Program-made: the position numbers and the translations under genes | Notes under the pieces: generated by a model | The model's database searches: none | What the model was told of the DNA's origin: nothing | What the model saw: only the letters and a program-made list of their open reading frames with translations | Assembly: GCA_036555725.1 (NCBI GenBank) | Contig: DATBKU010000012.1 | Location: 1-64,000 of the forward strand | DNA: 64,000 nucleotides | Direction: 5' to 3' | DNA from: CALAED01 sp036555725 | GTDB taxonomy: Bacteria; Actinomycetota; Actinomycetes; Streptosporangiales; Streptosporangiaceae | In this document: positions 42,947 through 50,860 of the stretch, piece by piece | How the letters are laid out: each line of letters starts with the position of its first letter | Numbering within the stretch: position 1 is the first letter of the stretch

Positions 42947-43558
42947 GTGAGTGTGATTCGCGTCCTCATCGCCGAGGATATGAATTTGCTGCGGGACGCC
43001 CTGGTTTCCCTCCTTTCCTTCGAAGAGGACATCGAGGTCGTCGCCGAGCTGGAGCGGGGCGACGCCATCGTGCCGACCGCGATGAGCACGCAGCCAGATG
43101 TGGCGGTCATCGATATCGGGCTGCCCGGCATGGACGGCCTCACCGCGGCGGCCCAGCTGCACGAGATGCTGCCGGACTGTCGCGTCCTCATCCTGACGAG
43201 CTATGGCAGACCTGGTGAGCTGCGCAAATCACTGGAGGTGCGGGCGGCGGGGTTCGTGGTGAAGGACGCGCCCGCGGCCTATCTGGCCGATGCGATCCGG
43301 CGGGTGGCCCGAGGCGAACGGGTCATCGACACCGAACTCGCCGCCACGGCGATCGAGGTGGGAGACAACCCGCTGACCCCGCGCGAGCGGGCCGTTCTCG
43401 TGTGCATCGCCCAAGGGGCCTCGGTGGAGGATGCCGCCGCGCAGGTGCATCTCTCACCCGGAACCGTACGCAACTACCTGTCTACGATCATCGCCAAAGT
43501 GGGCGCGCGAAACCGCGTGGACGCCATCAGAATCGCCCGCGACTACGGCTGGATTTGA
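42947..43558 (+). CDS. LuxR/NarL-type response regulator
   Basis: Partner of the kinase upstream, 203 residues from a GTG preceded by GGAGAA. Receiver domain with phospho-acceptor Asp in VAVIDIGLPGMDG (about residue 54) and the Lys in FVVKDAPA, then a LuxR-type helix-turn-helix (LTPRERAVLVCIAQGAS to TVRNYLSTIIAKVGARNRVDA). Its targets may include the palindrome at 41654-41670. Confidence 0.93.
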   Translation: MSVIRVLIAEDMNLLRDALVSLLSFEEDIEVVAELERGDAIVPTAMSTQPDVAVIDIGLPGMDGLTAAAQLHEMLPDCRVLILTSYGRPGELRKSLEVRAAGFVVKDAPAAYLADAIRRVARGERVIDTELAATAIEVGDNPLTPRERAVLVCIAQGASVEDAAAQVHLSPGTVRNYLSTIIAKVGARNRVDAIRIARDYGWI

Positions 43559-43614
43559 ATGACGACGGTTGCCGGCACCCTCGCGAGGAATTGTTGCGCC
43601 ATGCGCAAGCCGGT

Positions 43615-43659
43615 CGGCGGCCGGGCAGATGGCCTCGGTGACCAAATGCCCGGCCGCCG
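43615..43659. terminator. Strong terminator hairpin between convergent genes
   Basis: CGGCGGCCGGGCA (43615-43627) pairs perfectly with TGCCCGGCCGCCG (43647-43659), a 13-bp stem with a 19-nt loop, in the gap between the response regulator and the reductase-like gene that converges on it. Confidence 0.8.
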
Positions 43660-43664
43660 GGTGA

Positions 43665-44219
43665 TCAGGAGGCGAGCGGGCGGTAGGTCGCGATGATCAC
43701 ACCGGTGCTGGTCGACTGGGCCTGCACCAGCTCGAGCTTCCGCAACGCGGCGTCATCGGCGAACAGCTTCTTGCGGCCCCCGCCGGCGATCACCGGACTG
43801 ATGACCAGCTCCAGCTGGTCCAGCAGGTCGTGCTCGAGCAGGGACGCGACCAGGCCGGGGCTACCGGCGACCGCGATGTCCTTGCCCTCGCCCGCCTTGA
43901 GCTGCTTGACGGCGGAGGCCAGGTCGCCCTTGATCAGGTCGCTGTTCTGCCAGTCGTCGACATTGTCCCGCGTGGTGGAGACGACGTACTTGGGCGAGTT
44001 GTTGATCCAGTCCGCGAACGACGCATCCTCGCCGGTATAACTCGGCCAGAACCCCGCCCACATCTCGTACGTCACGCGCCCGAGAAGCACTGTGTCGCAG
44101 CTGTCGAGCGTCTTGGACAGCGCCGCGGCCATTTCCTCGTCAAACGTGAACTGCCACTGATCCGGTGACTCGACGACGCCGTCTACCGAGATGAACAGGC
44201 CCGAAATCACCTTGCGCAT
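43665..44219 (-). CDS. Dihydrofolate reductase-like (RibD C-terminal family) protein
   Basis: A 184-residue member of the RibD_C/DHFR-like family common in actinomycetes: MRKVISGLFISVDGVVESPD at the start, TVLLGRVTYEMWAGFWP, and DIAVAGSPGLVASLL for the NADPH-binding turn. True folate reductase activity is not implied; most such paralogues are uncharacterised oxidoreductases. AAGGGGG lies before the ATG. The AraC gene is 69 nt upstream in the same direction. Confidence 0.85.
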   Translation of the reverse strand: MRKVISGLFISVDGVVESPDQWQFTFDEEMAAALSKTLDSCDTVLLGRVTYEMWAGFWPSYTGEDASFADWINNSPKYVVSTTRDNVDDWQNSDLIKGDLASAVKQLKAGEGKDIAVAGSPGLVASLLEHDLLDQLELVISPVIAGGGRKKLFADDAALRKLELVQAQSTSTGVIIATYRPLAS

Positions 44220-44288
44220 GATGATGACCCCCTTCTGTTTCCCCTGGCCCCGATGGCCGCGCCTGGGAGGCTAGGTGATCGCGAGCGC

Positions 44289-44990
44289 TCAGGTCTTGTA
44301 CAGGAGCGACAGCGGCAACGCCGGTTGCGGTGCGCTCAACTGGGTGGCCGTACGTCCGACGTAGCGAGCCAGCGACCGCGCCAGGTGCGGCTGGTCGAAG
44401 TATCCGAGCCGGTGGACCACGTCGTGGGCCGCCACGCCTTCCTGGATCAGGACGGCCGCCTGCCTGGCGCGCTCGATCTGCCGGATGGCACCTTGAGTCA
44501 GCCCGGTCACCGCCACGAAGCGCCGTTGGACGGTACGTTCGGACACCCCCGGCGACGCACCGCGAAGCACCGCGCCGACGATCGGGTCGCCGACCAGAAC
44601 CTCCTCGCGCACCAGCCGCCGTACGAACGCCTCGGCGTTGTCGTAGCCGGGCCGGCGCCAGGTGGAGCCCTTCAGCCAGAACGACCTGCGCGTCGCATCC
44701 GGGATCTGGACGGTGCCGTTGACGAGCCGGCCGGCCGGGAGATGCGGCATCGACGTGCCGGGCTGGAAGCTGATCCCGAAGAACGTCGACTCCTCGGGAA
44801 CCGGCGCCGGAGTCGCCGCGGGCTCCGGCCCATGTACGGCCGCGTAGACCTGGCCGCGTTGCTCCCAGAAGACCAGATCCCAGTCCGACGACGCGATCGA
44901 CATCATCCGGCTGACCGCGGAGCTGCGGCTCCGCCACACCCGCTGGATGTACGGCGAATCCGACGGACGGCTCTCGATCTCCAAGCCCAT
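44289..44990 (-). CDS. AraC-family transcriptional regulator
   Basis: About 233 residues from the ATG at 44990, with an N-terminal region of about 130 residues and a C-terminal AraC helix-turn-helix pair (SERTVQRRFVAVTGLTQGAIRQIERARQA and VVHRLGYFDQPHLARSLARYVG, the signature second helix). It ends with a short non-homologous tail. Such regulators often control the adjacent DHFR-like gene; the target is not visible in the sequence. Confidence 0.87.
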   Translation of the reverse strand: MGLEIESRPSDSPYIQRVWRSRSSAVSRMMSIASSDWDLVFWEQRGQVYAAVHGPEPAATPAPVPEESTFFGISFQPGTSMPHLPAGRLVNGTVQIPDATRRSFWLKGSTWRRPGYDNAEAFVRRLVREEVLVGDPIVGAVLRGASPGVSERTVQRRFVAVTGLTQGAIRQIERARQAAVLIQEGVAAHDVVHRLGYFDQPHLARSLARYVGRTATQLSAPQPALPLSLLYKT

Positions 44991-45090
44991 CCGGACCCCC
45001 TTGCCTCGGCCGGCCGCTGCGGAGCGAACAGTCTGGCACGAGGAGGACACAGGGCAGACGAGATCGCCGGCACCGCGCGGCCGCCGGCGC

Positions 45091-46269
45091 TCACCCTCCG
45101 TCGGGACGGGTGCCCTCATGTGCCGCGTGATCGGTGTCGGGCGAGCCGCCCATCATCTTCAGCATGGGGATGCCGCCGGTACGGGCGAAGCGGATGAGCA
45201 GGACGGTGGCCAAGGTCAGGAAGGCGATGTTGAGCCAGGTGGTGTAGTTCCAGGAGAAGTTGGCCTCCATCACCACCGTGGCGTTGCGTTCGGCGGGGAT
45301 CAGGCCGGTGACGCCGAACAGGAGCTCGATGGCGTACCCGGCGACGACCATCGCGACGTAGAAGGTGACGGTGATGAACAGCGCGGTGCGCAGCCCGTAG
45401 TACTTCCGATAGATGTTGATGATCGGCAGGATGATCAGGTCGGCGAAGATGAACGCCACCACGCCGCCGAAGCTGATCCCGCCGTTCCACAGCACCGCGG
45501 CGAGCGGCACGTTGCCGATGGAGCAGACGAACGACAAGATCGCCACGATCGGGCCGACGATCGGGCCCCAGATCTTCGCCGCCAGCGGGTGGCCGGTGAA
45601 GAAGAGCGCGTTCCAGAACGAGTCGGGCACCCAGGCGGCGATCGCACCCGCGATGAGCAGGCCGATGATCAGGTCGCGGAGGATTGCGGCCCACTCCATC
45701 ACGAACACATGCGACACCGAGGTGAAGCCCGCGCCGGAGAACAGCCGCCGGGCGAACCTCCCGTCCCGCTGGACCGACATGTCCATGGCCGCGTGGCCCT
45801 CCATGGAGCCGGCCAGGCCCTTCGCGGCCTGCGTCCGGGCCGCGCGCAGCAGCCGCTCCCGCAGGAACAGCCGGAACAGCACCGCCAGCACCACGATCAT
45901 GATCGGGCCGCCGATGAACTCGGCCGCGGTGAACTGCCAGCCCATCAGCAGCGCCAGGATGATGCCCAGCTCGATCACGAGGTTGGTGGAGCCGATCTCG
46001 AAGGCCATCGCCGCGATGAAGCTGGCGCCCTTGCGGAACAGCGAGCGTGCCAGCGCCACCGCCGCATAGGAACACGACGAGGACGCCGCCCCGAGCCCGG
46101 CGGCGATCGCCACCGTCTTCGGCCGGTCATCGCCCAGCAGCCGGAGGATCGTGGACCGGCGCACCACGGCCTGCACGACCGCCGACAGCGCGAAGCCGAG
46201 GATCAGCGCCCAGAGGATCTCCCAGGTCATCGAGCCGGCCAACTCCAGAGCGTGGCCGATGGCGCCCAT
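45091..46269 (-). CDS. DUF318/ArsP-like membrane permease
   Basis: A 392-residue membrane protein with eight to ten hydrophobic segments in two halves. The conserved GAASSSCSYAAVALARSLFRKGAS and, in the second half, SFVCSIGNVPLAAVLWNGG are the signature loops of the permease family that includes ArsP and YraQ, some of which export organoarsenicals or other thiophilic compounds. The start at 46269 has GAGGGAGA 5 nt before it. A CsoR-like operator lies just upstream (46308-46324), pointing to control by a metal or sulfide sensor encoded elsewhere. Confidence 0.85.
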   Translation of the reverse strand: MGAIGHALELAGSMTWEILWALILGFALSAVVQAVVRRSTILRLLGDDRPKTVAIAAGLGAASSSCSYAAVALARSLFRKGASFIAAMAFEIGSTNLVIELGIILALLMGWQFTAAEFIGGPIMIVVLAVLFRLFLRERLLRAARTQAAKGLAGSMEGHAAMDMSVQRDGRFARRLFSGAGFTSVSHVFVMEWAAILRDLIIGLLIAGAIAAWVPDSFWNALFFTGHPLAAKIWGPIVGPIVAILSFVCSIGNVPLAAVLWNGGISFGGVVAFIFADLIILPIINIYRKYYGLRTALFITVTFYVAMVVAGYAIELLFGVTGLIPAERNATVVMEANFSWNYTTWLNIAFLTLATVLLIRFARTGGIPMLKMMGGSPDTDHAAHEGTRPDGG

Positions 46270-46307
46270 CGCGATCTCCCTCAAGTACGTTTCACTACAT
46301 CACGACC

Positions 46308-46324
46308 ATACCCCTAAAGGGTAT
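46308..46324. promoter_or_regulatory. CsoR-type operator candidate
   Basis: ATACCC (46308-46313) and GGGTAT (46319-46324) around CTAAA form a palindrome of the TACCC-N5-GGGTA kind bound by CsoR/CstR/FrmR repressors. It is 39 nt upstream of the permease start. No CsoR gene is present in the window. Confidence 0.5.
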
Positions 46325-46405
46325 CCAAACGGGAAAAATGCCTCCATCGTTACCGCCGCCGGCGAGGGCGTCTTCTTCGGCTCCCGCGCCTGGATCATCA
46401 GCTGC

Positions 46406-47044
46406 CTACGACCGGACGGCGGATGACAGGAGGCGGCGCAGGGCGGGGATGTCGCCGGTGGCGCTGCCGTCGGACAGCATTGTGTCGAGCGCGGCCGAGT
46501 CGGCGAGTACGTCGTTGAGGGTCTGCGGATCGGTACGAAGGGTGGCGGCGGGATCGGCGGGCTCGCCCGGCTCGATACGCACGCGGCCTTCCTCCGTACG
46601 GACGGTCCACACGCGGTCGTCGAGCTCGAGCCGATAGATAGTCGCGGGCGCCATGGGGTCGGGGTGGACCGAACCCCGCAGAAACAGCAGTACGGAGGTC
46701 GCGCTCAGCGCCACAGGCTCGGGCGGAAACGGCACCCGGAGCCCCCAGCCGCCCAGGGCCAGCAGGATCGGCTCCAGCTCCCGTCCCCACGCGGTGAGGT
46801 CGTACACCCACGAACCGGCCGGGGGCGGCAGCCTGCGGCGGCGGACGACACCGCGCGCCTCGAGCTCGCGCAGCCGGTCGGCGAGCATGTTGGAGCTCGC
46901 GCCGGGCAGCGCACGGCGCAGGTCGGAGAAGCGCTGCGGGCCGAAGAGCAGCTCGCGCACGACGAGCAGCGCCCACCGCTCCCCCACAACGTCGAGGGCG
47001 CGGGCGATCGCACAGGCGTCCCGATAGCTCCGAGTCGTCGGCAT
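46406..47044 (-). CDS. HxlR-family regulator with C-terminal SCP2-like domain
   Basis: A 212-residue regulator. Residues about 8-95 form the HxlR winged helix (CAIARALDVVGERWALLVVRELLFGPQRFSDLRRAL, MLADRLRELEARGVVRRR). The rest (about 115-212) resembles a sterol-carrier-like domain (RVRIEPGEPADPAATLRTDPQTLNDVL), a known actinobacterial variant. The ATG at 47044 is preferred over one at 47068. It is divergent from the glyoxalase-like gene, with a palindrome at 47072-47086 between them. Confidence 0.88.
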   Translation of the reverse strand: MPTTRSYRDACAIARALDVVGERWALLVVRELLFGPQRFSDLRRALPGASSNMLADRLRELEARGVVRRRRLPPPAGSWVYDLTAWGRELEPILLALGGWGLRVPFPPEPVALSATSVLLFLRGSVHPDPMAPATIYRLELDDRVWTVRTEEGRVRIEPGEPADPAATLRTDPQTLNDVLADSAALDTMLSDGSATGDIPALRRLLSSAVRS

Positions 47045-47071
47045 ACTTTGATGGTAACGTGCAATCATCTA

Positions 47072-47086
47072 GTTGTTTTTAACAAC
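47072..47086. promoter_or_regulatory. Palindromic operator candidate between HxlR and VOC genes
   Basis: GTTGTT-TTT-AACAAC, a perfect AT-rich palindrome in the 57-nt divergent gap; a likely site for the HxlR protein, which would control itself and the VOC gene. Confidence 0.5.
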
Positions 47087-47101
47087 CAGAGAGGAATGGT
47101 C

Positions 47102-47482
47102 ATGGGACATCCGGTCGTGCACTTCGAGATCATCGGAACCGACCCGGCCAAGCTGCGCGGTTACTACGGCGACCTGTTCGGATGGGAGTACGACACGAGC
47201 GGGCCGGTCGCGGCGGCGGTCTCCGAGCAGGGCAACTACGGGTTTGTGCGTCCTATGGGGAGCGGCGACGGCATCCCGGGCGGGGTCGGCGGCGGCGTGG
47301 GCTACGACAGCCATGTGGTCTTCTACGTCGGCGTCCCGGACGTCGAGGCCGCACTCCAGCGGGCCGAAAGCCTCGGCGGGACGCGCCGGATGGGGCCCGA
47401 GCGGGCACCGGGCCGCGACCTCGTCGTGGGCCACTTCACCGACCCCGAGGGCAACCTCATCGGCCTCGCCGGCCCCGCGTAA
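47102..47482 (+). CDS. VOC-family (glyoxalase/dioxygenase-like) protein
   Basis: A 126-residue protein with two beta-alpha-beta-beta-beta modules: VVHFEIIGTDPAKLRGYYGDLFGWEYD at the start and VVFYVGVPDVEAALQRAESLGGTRRMGP after, ending FTDPEGNLIGLAG, the usual metal-site Glu strand. Substrate unknown; members include resistance proteins and lyases. The ATG at 47102 has AGAGGA 6 nt before it. It is divergent from the HxlR regulator. Confidence 0.88.
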   Translation: MGHPVVHFEIIGTDPAKLRGYYGDLFGWEYDTSGPVAAAVSEQGNYGFVRPMGSGDGIPGGVGGGVGYDSHVVFYVGVPDVEAALQRAESLGGTRRMGPERAPGRDLVVGHFTDPEGNLIGLAGPA

Positions 47483-47571
47483 ACCGCAACCGGGCCGGCA
47501 TCATCCGCGACCGGCCCGGCGTAAACCAGCGACCGCCCCGCGTAAACCCGCGACCGGGCTGGCCGCGCCGA

Positions 47572-47946
47572 CTATCTGCTCAGGGCGGCGTCCAGCTCGG
47601 ACAGCAGCCGGGCCTTGGGGCGGGCGCCCACGAGCGACAGCACGGGCTGACCATCGCGGAACAGCAGCAACGTCGGCAGCGACAACACCCCGTACGTCTG
47701 CGCGACACCCGGGTTCTCGTCGGAGTTGATCTTCCGTATGGCGAGCGAGCCGGCGCGTTCGGCGGCGATCTCGGCGAGCACCGGAGCGATCATGTGGCAC
47801 GGCGGGCACCATTCGGCCCAGAAGTCCACCAGCACGGGCTGGTCATGGCCGAGGACCTCCTGCGCGAAGGTCTCGTCGGTCACGGTGGCCACCTGTCCGG
47901 GTGCGCCGGAAGCTCCGGAGACTCCGGAAACGCTCGGCAACGACAT
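47572..47946 (-). CDS. Thioredoxin with WCPPC active site
   Basis: A 124-residue thioredoxin: VLVDFWAEWCPPCHMIAPVLAEIA (active site WCPPC instead of WCGPC, which changes the redox potential), and the cis-Pro in VLSLPTLLLFRDG. A flexible Ser/Gly/Pro tail of about 20 residues precedes the fold. AAGGAG lies 5 nt before the ATG at 47946. It overlaps the stop of the MerR gene (TGATG), so the two are co-translated; the regulator probably senses redox or thiol stress. Confidence 0.93.
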   Translation of the reverse strand: MSLPSVSGVSGASGAPGQVATVTDETFAQEVLGHDQPVLVDFWAEWCPPCHMIAPVLAEIAAERAGSLAIRKINSDENPGVAQTYGVLSLPTLLLFRDGQPVLSLVGARPKARLLSELDAALSR

Positions 47947-48344
47947 CACAACTCCTTAGTAGAACGATCCGGCAGACCGCACGGCTCGCATTGCCGCTCC
48001 AGCGCCTGGGTGAGCTTGTCCTGCAGGCTCTCCCGTACCGAGGTCAGCCGGGCCAGGCAGGCGTCCACCTCGGCGAGCTTGCGCTGGTAGACCTCGATCG
48101 AGTCGGCGCACGAGTCGCCGGTCTCGTGACCCGCGCGCAGACAGTCGACGAACGGCCGGGTGTCGTCGAGGCTGAGCCCGACCGCCTGCAGGGTCTGGAT
48201 CTCGGTGACGAGCAGGAGGTCCCCCTCGTCGTACTCCCGATAGCCGTTCGCCGCGCGGCGCGCCTCCAGCAGCCCCTGTGACTCGTAGAAGCGCAGCGCC
48301 CGGGTAGTGGTTCCCGTACGCCTGGCGAGCTCACCGATCCGCAT
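47946..48344 (-). CDS. MerR-family transcriptional regulator
   Basis: A 132-residue MerR protein from the ATG at 48344: MRIGELARRTGTTTRALRFYESQGLL is the winged helix, YREYDEGDLLLV the wing, then a dimerisation helix and a C-terminal CEPCGL that could bind metal or form a redox switch. It is cotranscribed with thioredoxin. A palindrome 18 nt upstream (48362-48377) is its likely operator. Confidence 0.9.
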   Translation of the reverse strand: MRIGELARRTGTTTRALRFYESQGLLEARRAANGYREYDEGDLLLVTEIQTLQAVGLSLDDTRPFVDCLRAGHETGDSCADSIEVYQRKLAEVDACLARLTSVRESLQDKLTQALERQCEPCGLPDRSTKEL

Positions 48345-48361
48345 GTGATCGAGCGTAAACG

Positions 48362-48377
48362 TTGACGTCAGCGTCAA
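48362..48377. promoter_or_regulatory. MerR operator candidate
   Basis: TTGACG-TCAG-CGTCAA, a 6-4-6 palindrome upstream of the MerR-thioredoxin pair; its arm also reads TTGACG as a -35 on the minus strand. Such dyads lie in the spacer of MerR-controlled promoters; the -10 here is not clear. Confidence 0.5.
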
Positions 48378-48386
48378 GGCAAAGGC

Positions 48387-48902
48387 TCATTCGGCCACCG
48401 GCTGCAGCAGGCGGTGCGGGCGGTCGAGGGCCCGGCTCACGTGGTCGAGGCGGGCCGTGCCGGACCCGGGTGACATCTCCACGTCGCCCGCCGGGACCGC
48501 GACCTCGCAGACCGGGCAGACCGCCATCGCGCCGAGCTCGGTGCCGCAGGCGATGTGCCGGTAGATGCGGTCCGAATGGGCGTGCGGCAGGTGCCGCTTG
48601 GCCCACCGGCTCAGCGTGAAGACGACCGGCCACAGCTCCTGCCCCATCCCGGTGAGCACGTACTCGTCGCGGGGCGGGGAGGGCTGATAGCGCCGCTTCT
48701 CCAGTACGCCGGCCTGCACCAGGTGCTGCAACCGCTCGGCGAGTACGGCACGGGGGATGTCGAGGTGCGCCTGGAAGTCGCCGAAGCGCCGCACGCCGTA
48801 CAGCGCGTCGCGGACGACCAGCAGCGTCCAGCGCTCGCCGATCAGCTCGAGCGCGCGGGCCAGGTTGCAGTCCTGGCCCTCGTAGTCCTTGCCCAGTGCC
48901 AT
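48387..48902 (-). CDS. HxlR-family transcriptional regulator
   Basis: A 171-residue HxlR protein: CNLARALELIGERWTLLVVRDALYGVRRFGDFQAHL and PRAVLAERLQHLVQAGVLEKRRY form the winged helix. The Cys12 at the start of the fold is the conserved redox Cys of HxlR/HypR regulators. The C-terminal part has a CxxC (CPVC), which may bind zinc. It is divergent from the MFS exporter; two near-identical dyads lie between the starts. Confidence 0.9.
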   Translation of the reverse strand: MALGKDYEGQDCNLARALELIGERWTLLVVRDALYGVRRFGDFQAHLDIPRAVLAERLQHLVQAGVLEKRRYQPSPPRDEYVLTGMGQELWPVVFTLSRWAKRHLPHAHSDRIYRHIACGTELGAMAVCPVCEVAVPAGDVEMSPGSGTARLDHVSRALDRPHRLLQPVAE

Positions 48903-48924
48903 GCCCCCAGCTTACCCACCATCA

Positions 48925-48973
48925 GTTCAATCACCGAACCAGCTCTGCTATGGTTTGAGTTCAATGAACGAAC
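48925..48973. promoter_or_regulatory. Pair of HxlR operator candidates
   Basis: GTTCAATCACCGAAC (48925-48939) and GTTCAATGAACGAAC (48959-48973) differ at two positions, start 34 nt apart and have GTTC/GAAC ends. The second one lies just before the MFS gene. Repression of the exporter by the HxlR protein is the expected use. Confidence 0.6.
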
Positions 48974-48988
48974 TATGAAGGTGGGTCA

Positions 48989-50365
48989 ATGACTGTCGCC
49001 GAGGCGCCCGTGCAAGTTCCGGTCCGCCCGAAGACCGGAGCCGTCCTCGCCGTGACCGGCGTGGCACCCCTGCTCGTCCTGATGAACTACTCGACGCCGT
49101 TGATCATGGTTCCGCAGACCGCGGCCCACCTGGGTGCGGGAGCGTCCGGCCAGGTGTGGATCATGAGCAGCATCTCGCTCGGCCTGGCCGCCCTGCTGCT
49201 CGTCGCCGGCGGGCTCGCGGACGACTACGGCCGCCGGCGCGTCTTCGTGATCGGCGCGGCGCTGCTGGCCGCGTCCAGCCTCGTGGGTGCCGCGGCCCCC
49301 GATACCCTGGTCTTCGTGCTCGCCCGGATCGTGCAGGGCATGGCCAGCGCGGCGTTGCTCGTCACCAGCCTCGGCATCATGGGGCACACCTTTCCGACGG
49401 GGCATGGGCGGTTGCGGGCGACCGGCCTGTACGGGGCGATGATGGGCGCCGGGGTCGCGGTCGGGCCGTTGCTCGGTGGCGCGCTGGAACGCCCGGCGGG
49501 CTGGAACGCCGCGTACTGGATCTACGCGCTCGCCGCGGCGCTGCTCGCGCTGTCGGCGATGGCCTTCCTGCCGGAGTCGCGGGCCGAGCGGCCGCGCCGC
49601 CTGGACCTGGGCGGCGTGATCACGCTGGGGCTGGGCCTGGCGGCGCTGCTCGCGGCCATCACGGAGGGGCGGGCCGGCTGGTTCCGCGGTCCGGTTGTCA
49701 CGCTGTTCGGTATCGCCGCGATGCTGATCGGCGCCTTCGTGGCCATCGAGAACCGTAGGCGCCAGCCGCTGCTGGAGCCGGATCTGTTCCGGCGCCCGCT
49801 GTTCCTGCTCGCCACCGTCGGCGCCGTGATCCAGGGCCTGGCGGTCATCGGGCTGATGAGCGACCTGTCGACCGTCCTCGAACGCCGGCAGGCGTTCACC
49901 CCGCTGACCGCCGCCGCCGCGATCGCCTACTGGTCGAGCGTCGCGTTCCTGGTCTCGCTGCAGGTCAAGAAGGTCCGGCTGCGCCCGGGACGGCTGCTCG
50001 CCGCGGGCTTCCTCAGTACGGCCGTCGGCGACCTGCTCCTGCTCGGAGTCACGGCGCGGTGGTCCTGGCCGCAGGCGGCCGCCGGACTGCTCATCGCCGG
50101 CGCCGGCTACGGCATCGCGAACGCGGCGCTGGCCAGGCTGGCGCTCGACAGCGTGCCCGCCGACCGGGGCAGCGTGGGGTCCGGCGCCAACAACACCGCC
50201 CGTTACATCGGCTCGGCCGTCGGCGTCCCGATCGTCGTCGCCGTCGTCACCGCCGCCGGCTTCGACACCGCGCTGTGGATCTGCGCCGGGCTGCTGGCCC
50301 TCGCCGCCGGGCTCCCCTTCCTGCTCCAGAAGTCGCGGCTCCAGGAGCCGGGGAACCCGGCATGA
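48989..50365 (+). CDS. MFS drug transporter (DHA2 type)
   Basis: A 458-residue major-facilitator exporter with about 13-14 hydrophobic segments. Motif A between helices 2 and 3 reads GGLADDYGRRRVFVIG, and motif C (GAMMGAGVAVGPLLGG) marks a drug:H+ antiporter. Substrate unknown. AAGGTGGGTC precedes the start region. It is divergent from the HxlR regulator, the classic layout for an inducible efflux pump. Confidence 0.92.
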   Translation: MTVAEAPVQVPVRPKTGAVLAVTGVAPLLVLMNYSTPLIMVPQTAAHLGAGASGQVWIMSSISLGLAALLLVAGGLADDYGRRRVFVIGAALLAASSLVGAAAPDTLVFVLARIVQGMASAALLVTSLGIMGHTFPTGHGRLRATGLYGAMMGAGVAVGPLLGGALERPAGWNAAYWIYALAAALLALSAMAFLPESRAERPRRLDLGGVITLGLGLAALLAAITEGRAGWFRGPVVTLFGIAAMLIGAFVAIENRRRQPLLEPDLFRRPLFLLATVGAVIQGLAVIGLMSDLSTVLERRQAFTPLTAAAAIAYWSSVAFLVSLQVKKVRLRPGRLLAAGFLSTAVGDLLLLGVTARWSWPQAAAGLLIAGAGYGIANAALARLALDSVPADRGSVGSGANNTARYIGSAVGVPIVVAVVTAAGFDTALWICAGLLALAAGLPFLLQKSRLQEPGNPA

Positions 50366-50385
50366 GAACGGGCCGCGCGCGAAAT

Positions 50386-50402
50386 TGAGTAGGGGCTACT
50401 CA
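50386..50402. promoter_or_regulatory. Perfect palindrome upstream of a hypothetical gene
   Basis: TGAGTAG-GGG-CTACTCA, 7-3-7, 63 nt before the gene at 50465. I do not know the protein that binds it; its symmetry and position suggest an operator for the downstream gene. Confidence 0.45.
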
Positions 50403-50464
50403 TCCGCCGGCATGGACCCGCCGCCTAGGTTCCGAGGCAACCGACTGGAAGGACGGTGGGGGGA

Positions 50465-50854
50465 ATGAGCGCGGAGCTGGTCTGGCGGCTGAAGCACGTC
50501 TGGCCCAAGGACACACGCGACCTGACCGAGATCGACCTCAACGAGCTGAGCGACGACGAGGCCCGGAAGATCGTCAACGAGGTCGAAGAAGCCAAGCGGG
50601 CGTTCGAGCGCTACGTCGCCGAGGAGGTGCTGCCGCGCATCCCGCGACGGCCGACCCGGCTGGGCGTGGTGGAGACGCTGCGGCTGTTCACATCCGAGTT
50701 CTCGATGAACACCGACTACCTGCTCATGCTCAGCGGGATCCTCGGCGGCAACGGCGGCGTGCTGGAGCTGATGAGGGTGCGCTACACCATCGCCGAGGCC
50801 GAGGAGCTGGGCCGCTACGGCGAGCTGGAGACGCACAAGGTCTCCGGGGCTTGA
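50465..50854 (+). CDS. Conserved-looking hypothetical protein
   Basis: About 129 residues, ATG at 50465 preceded by GGTGGGGGG. The chain is soluble and mostly helical with many charged residues (WRLKHVWPKDTRDLTEIDLNELSDDEARKI, then VEEAKRAFERYVAEEVLP), followed by a shorter hydrophobic region (NTDYLLMLSGILGGNGGVLELM). No known motif is recognised. Codon use is like that of the neighbours and a palindrome lies upstream, so it is probably real. Confidence 0.7.
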   Translation: MSAELVWRLKHVWPKDTRDLTEIDLNELSDDEARKIVNEVEEAKRAFERYVAEEVLPRIPRRPTRLGVVETLRLFTSEFSMNTDYLLMLSGILGGNGGVLELMRVRYTIAEAEELGRYGELETHKVSGA

Positions 50855-50860
50855 CCGCGC

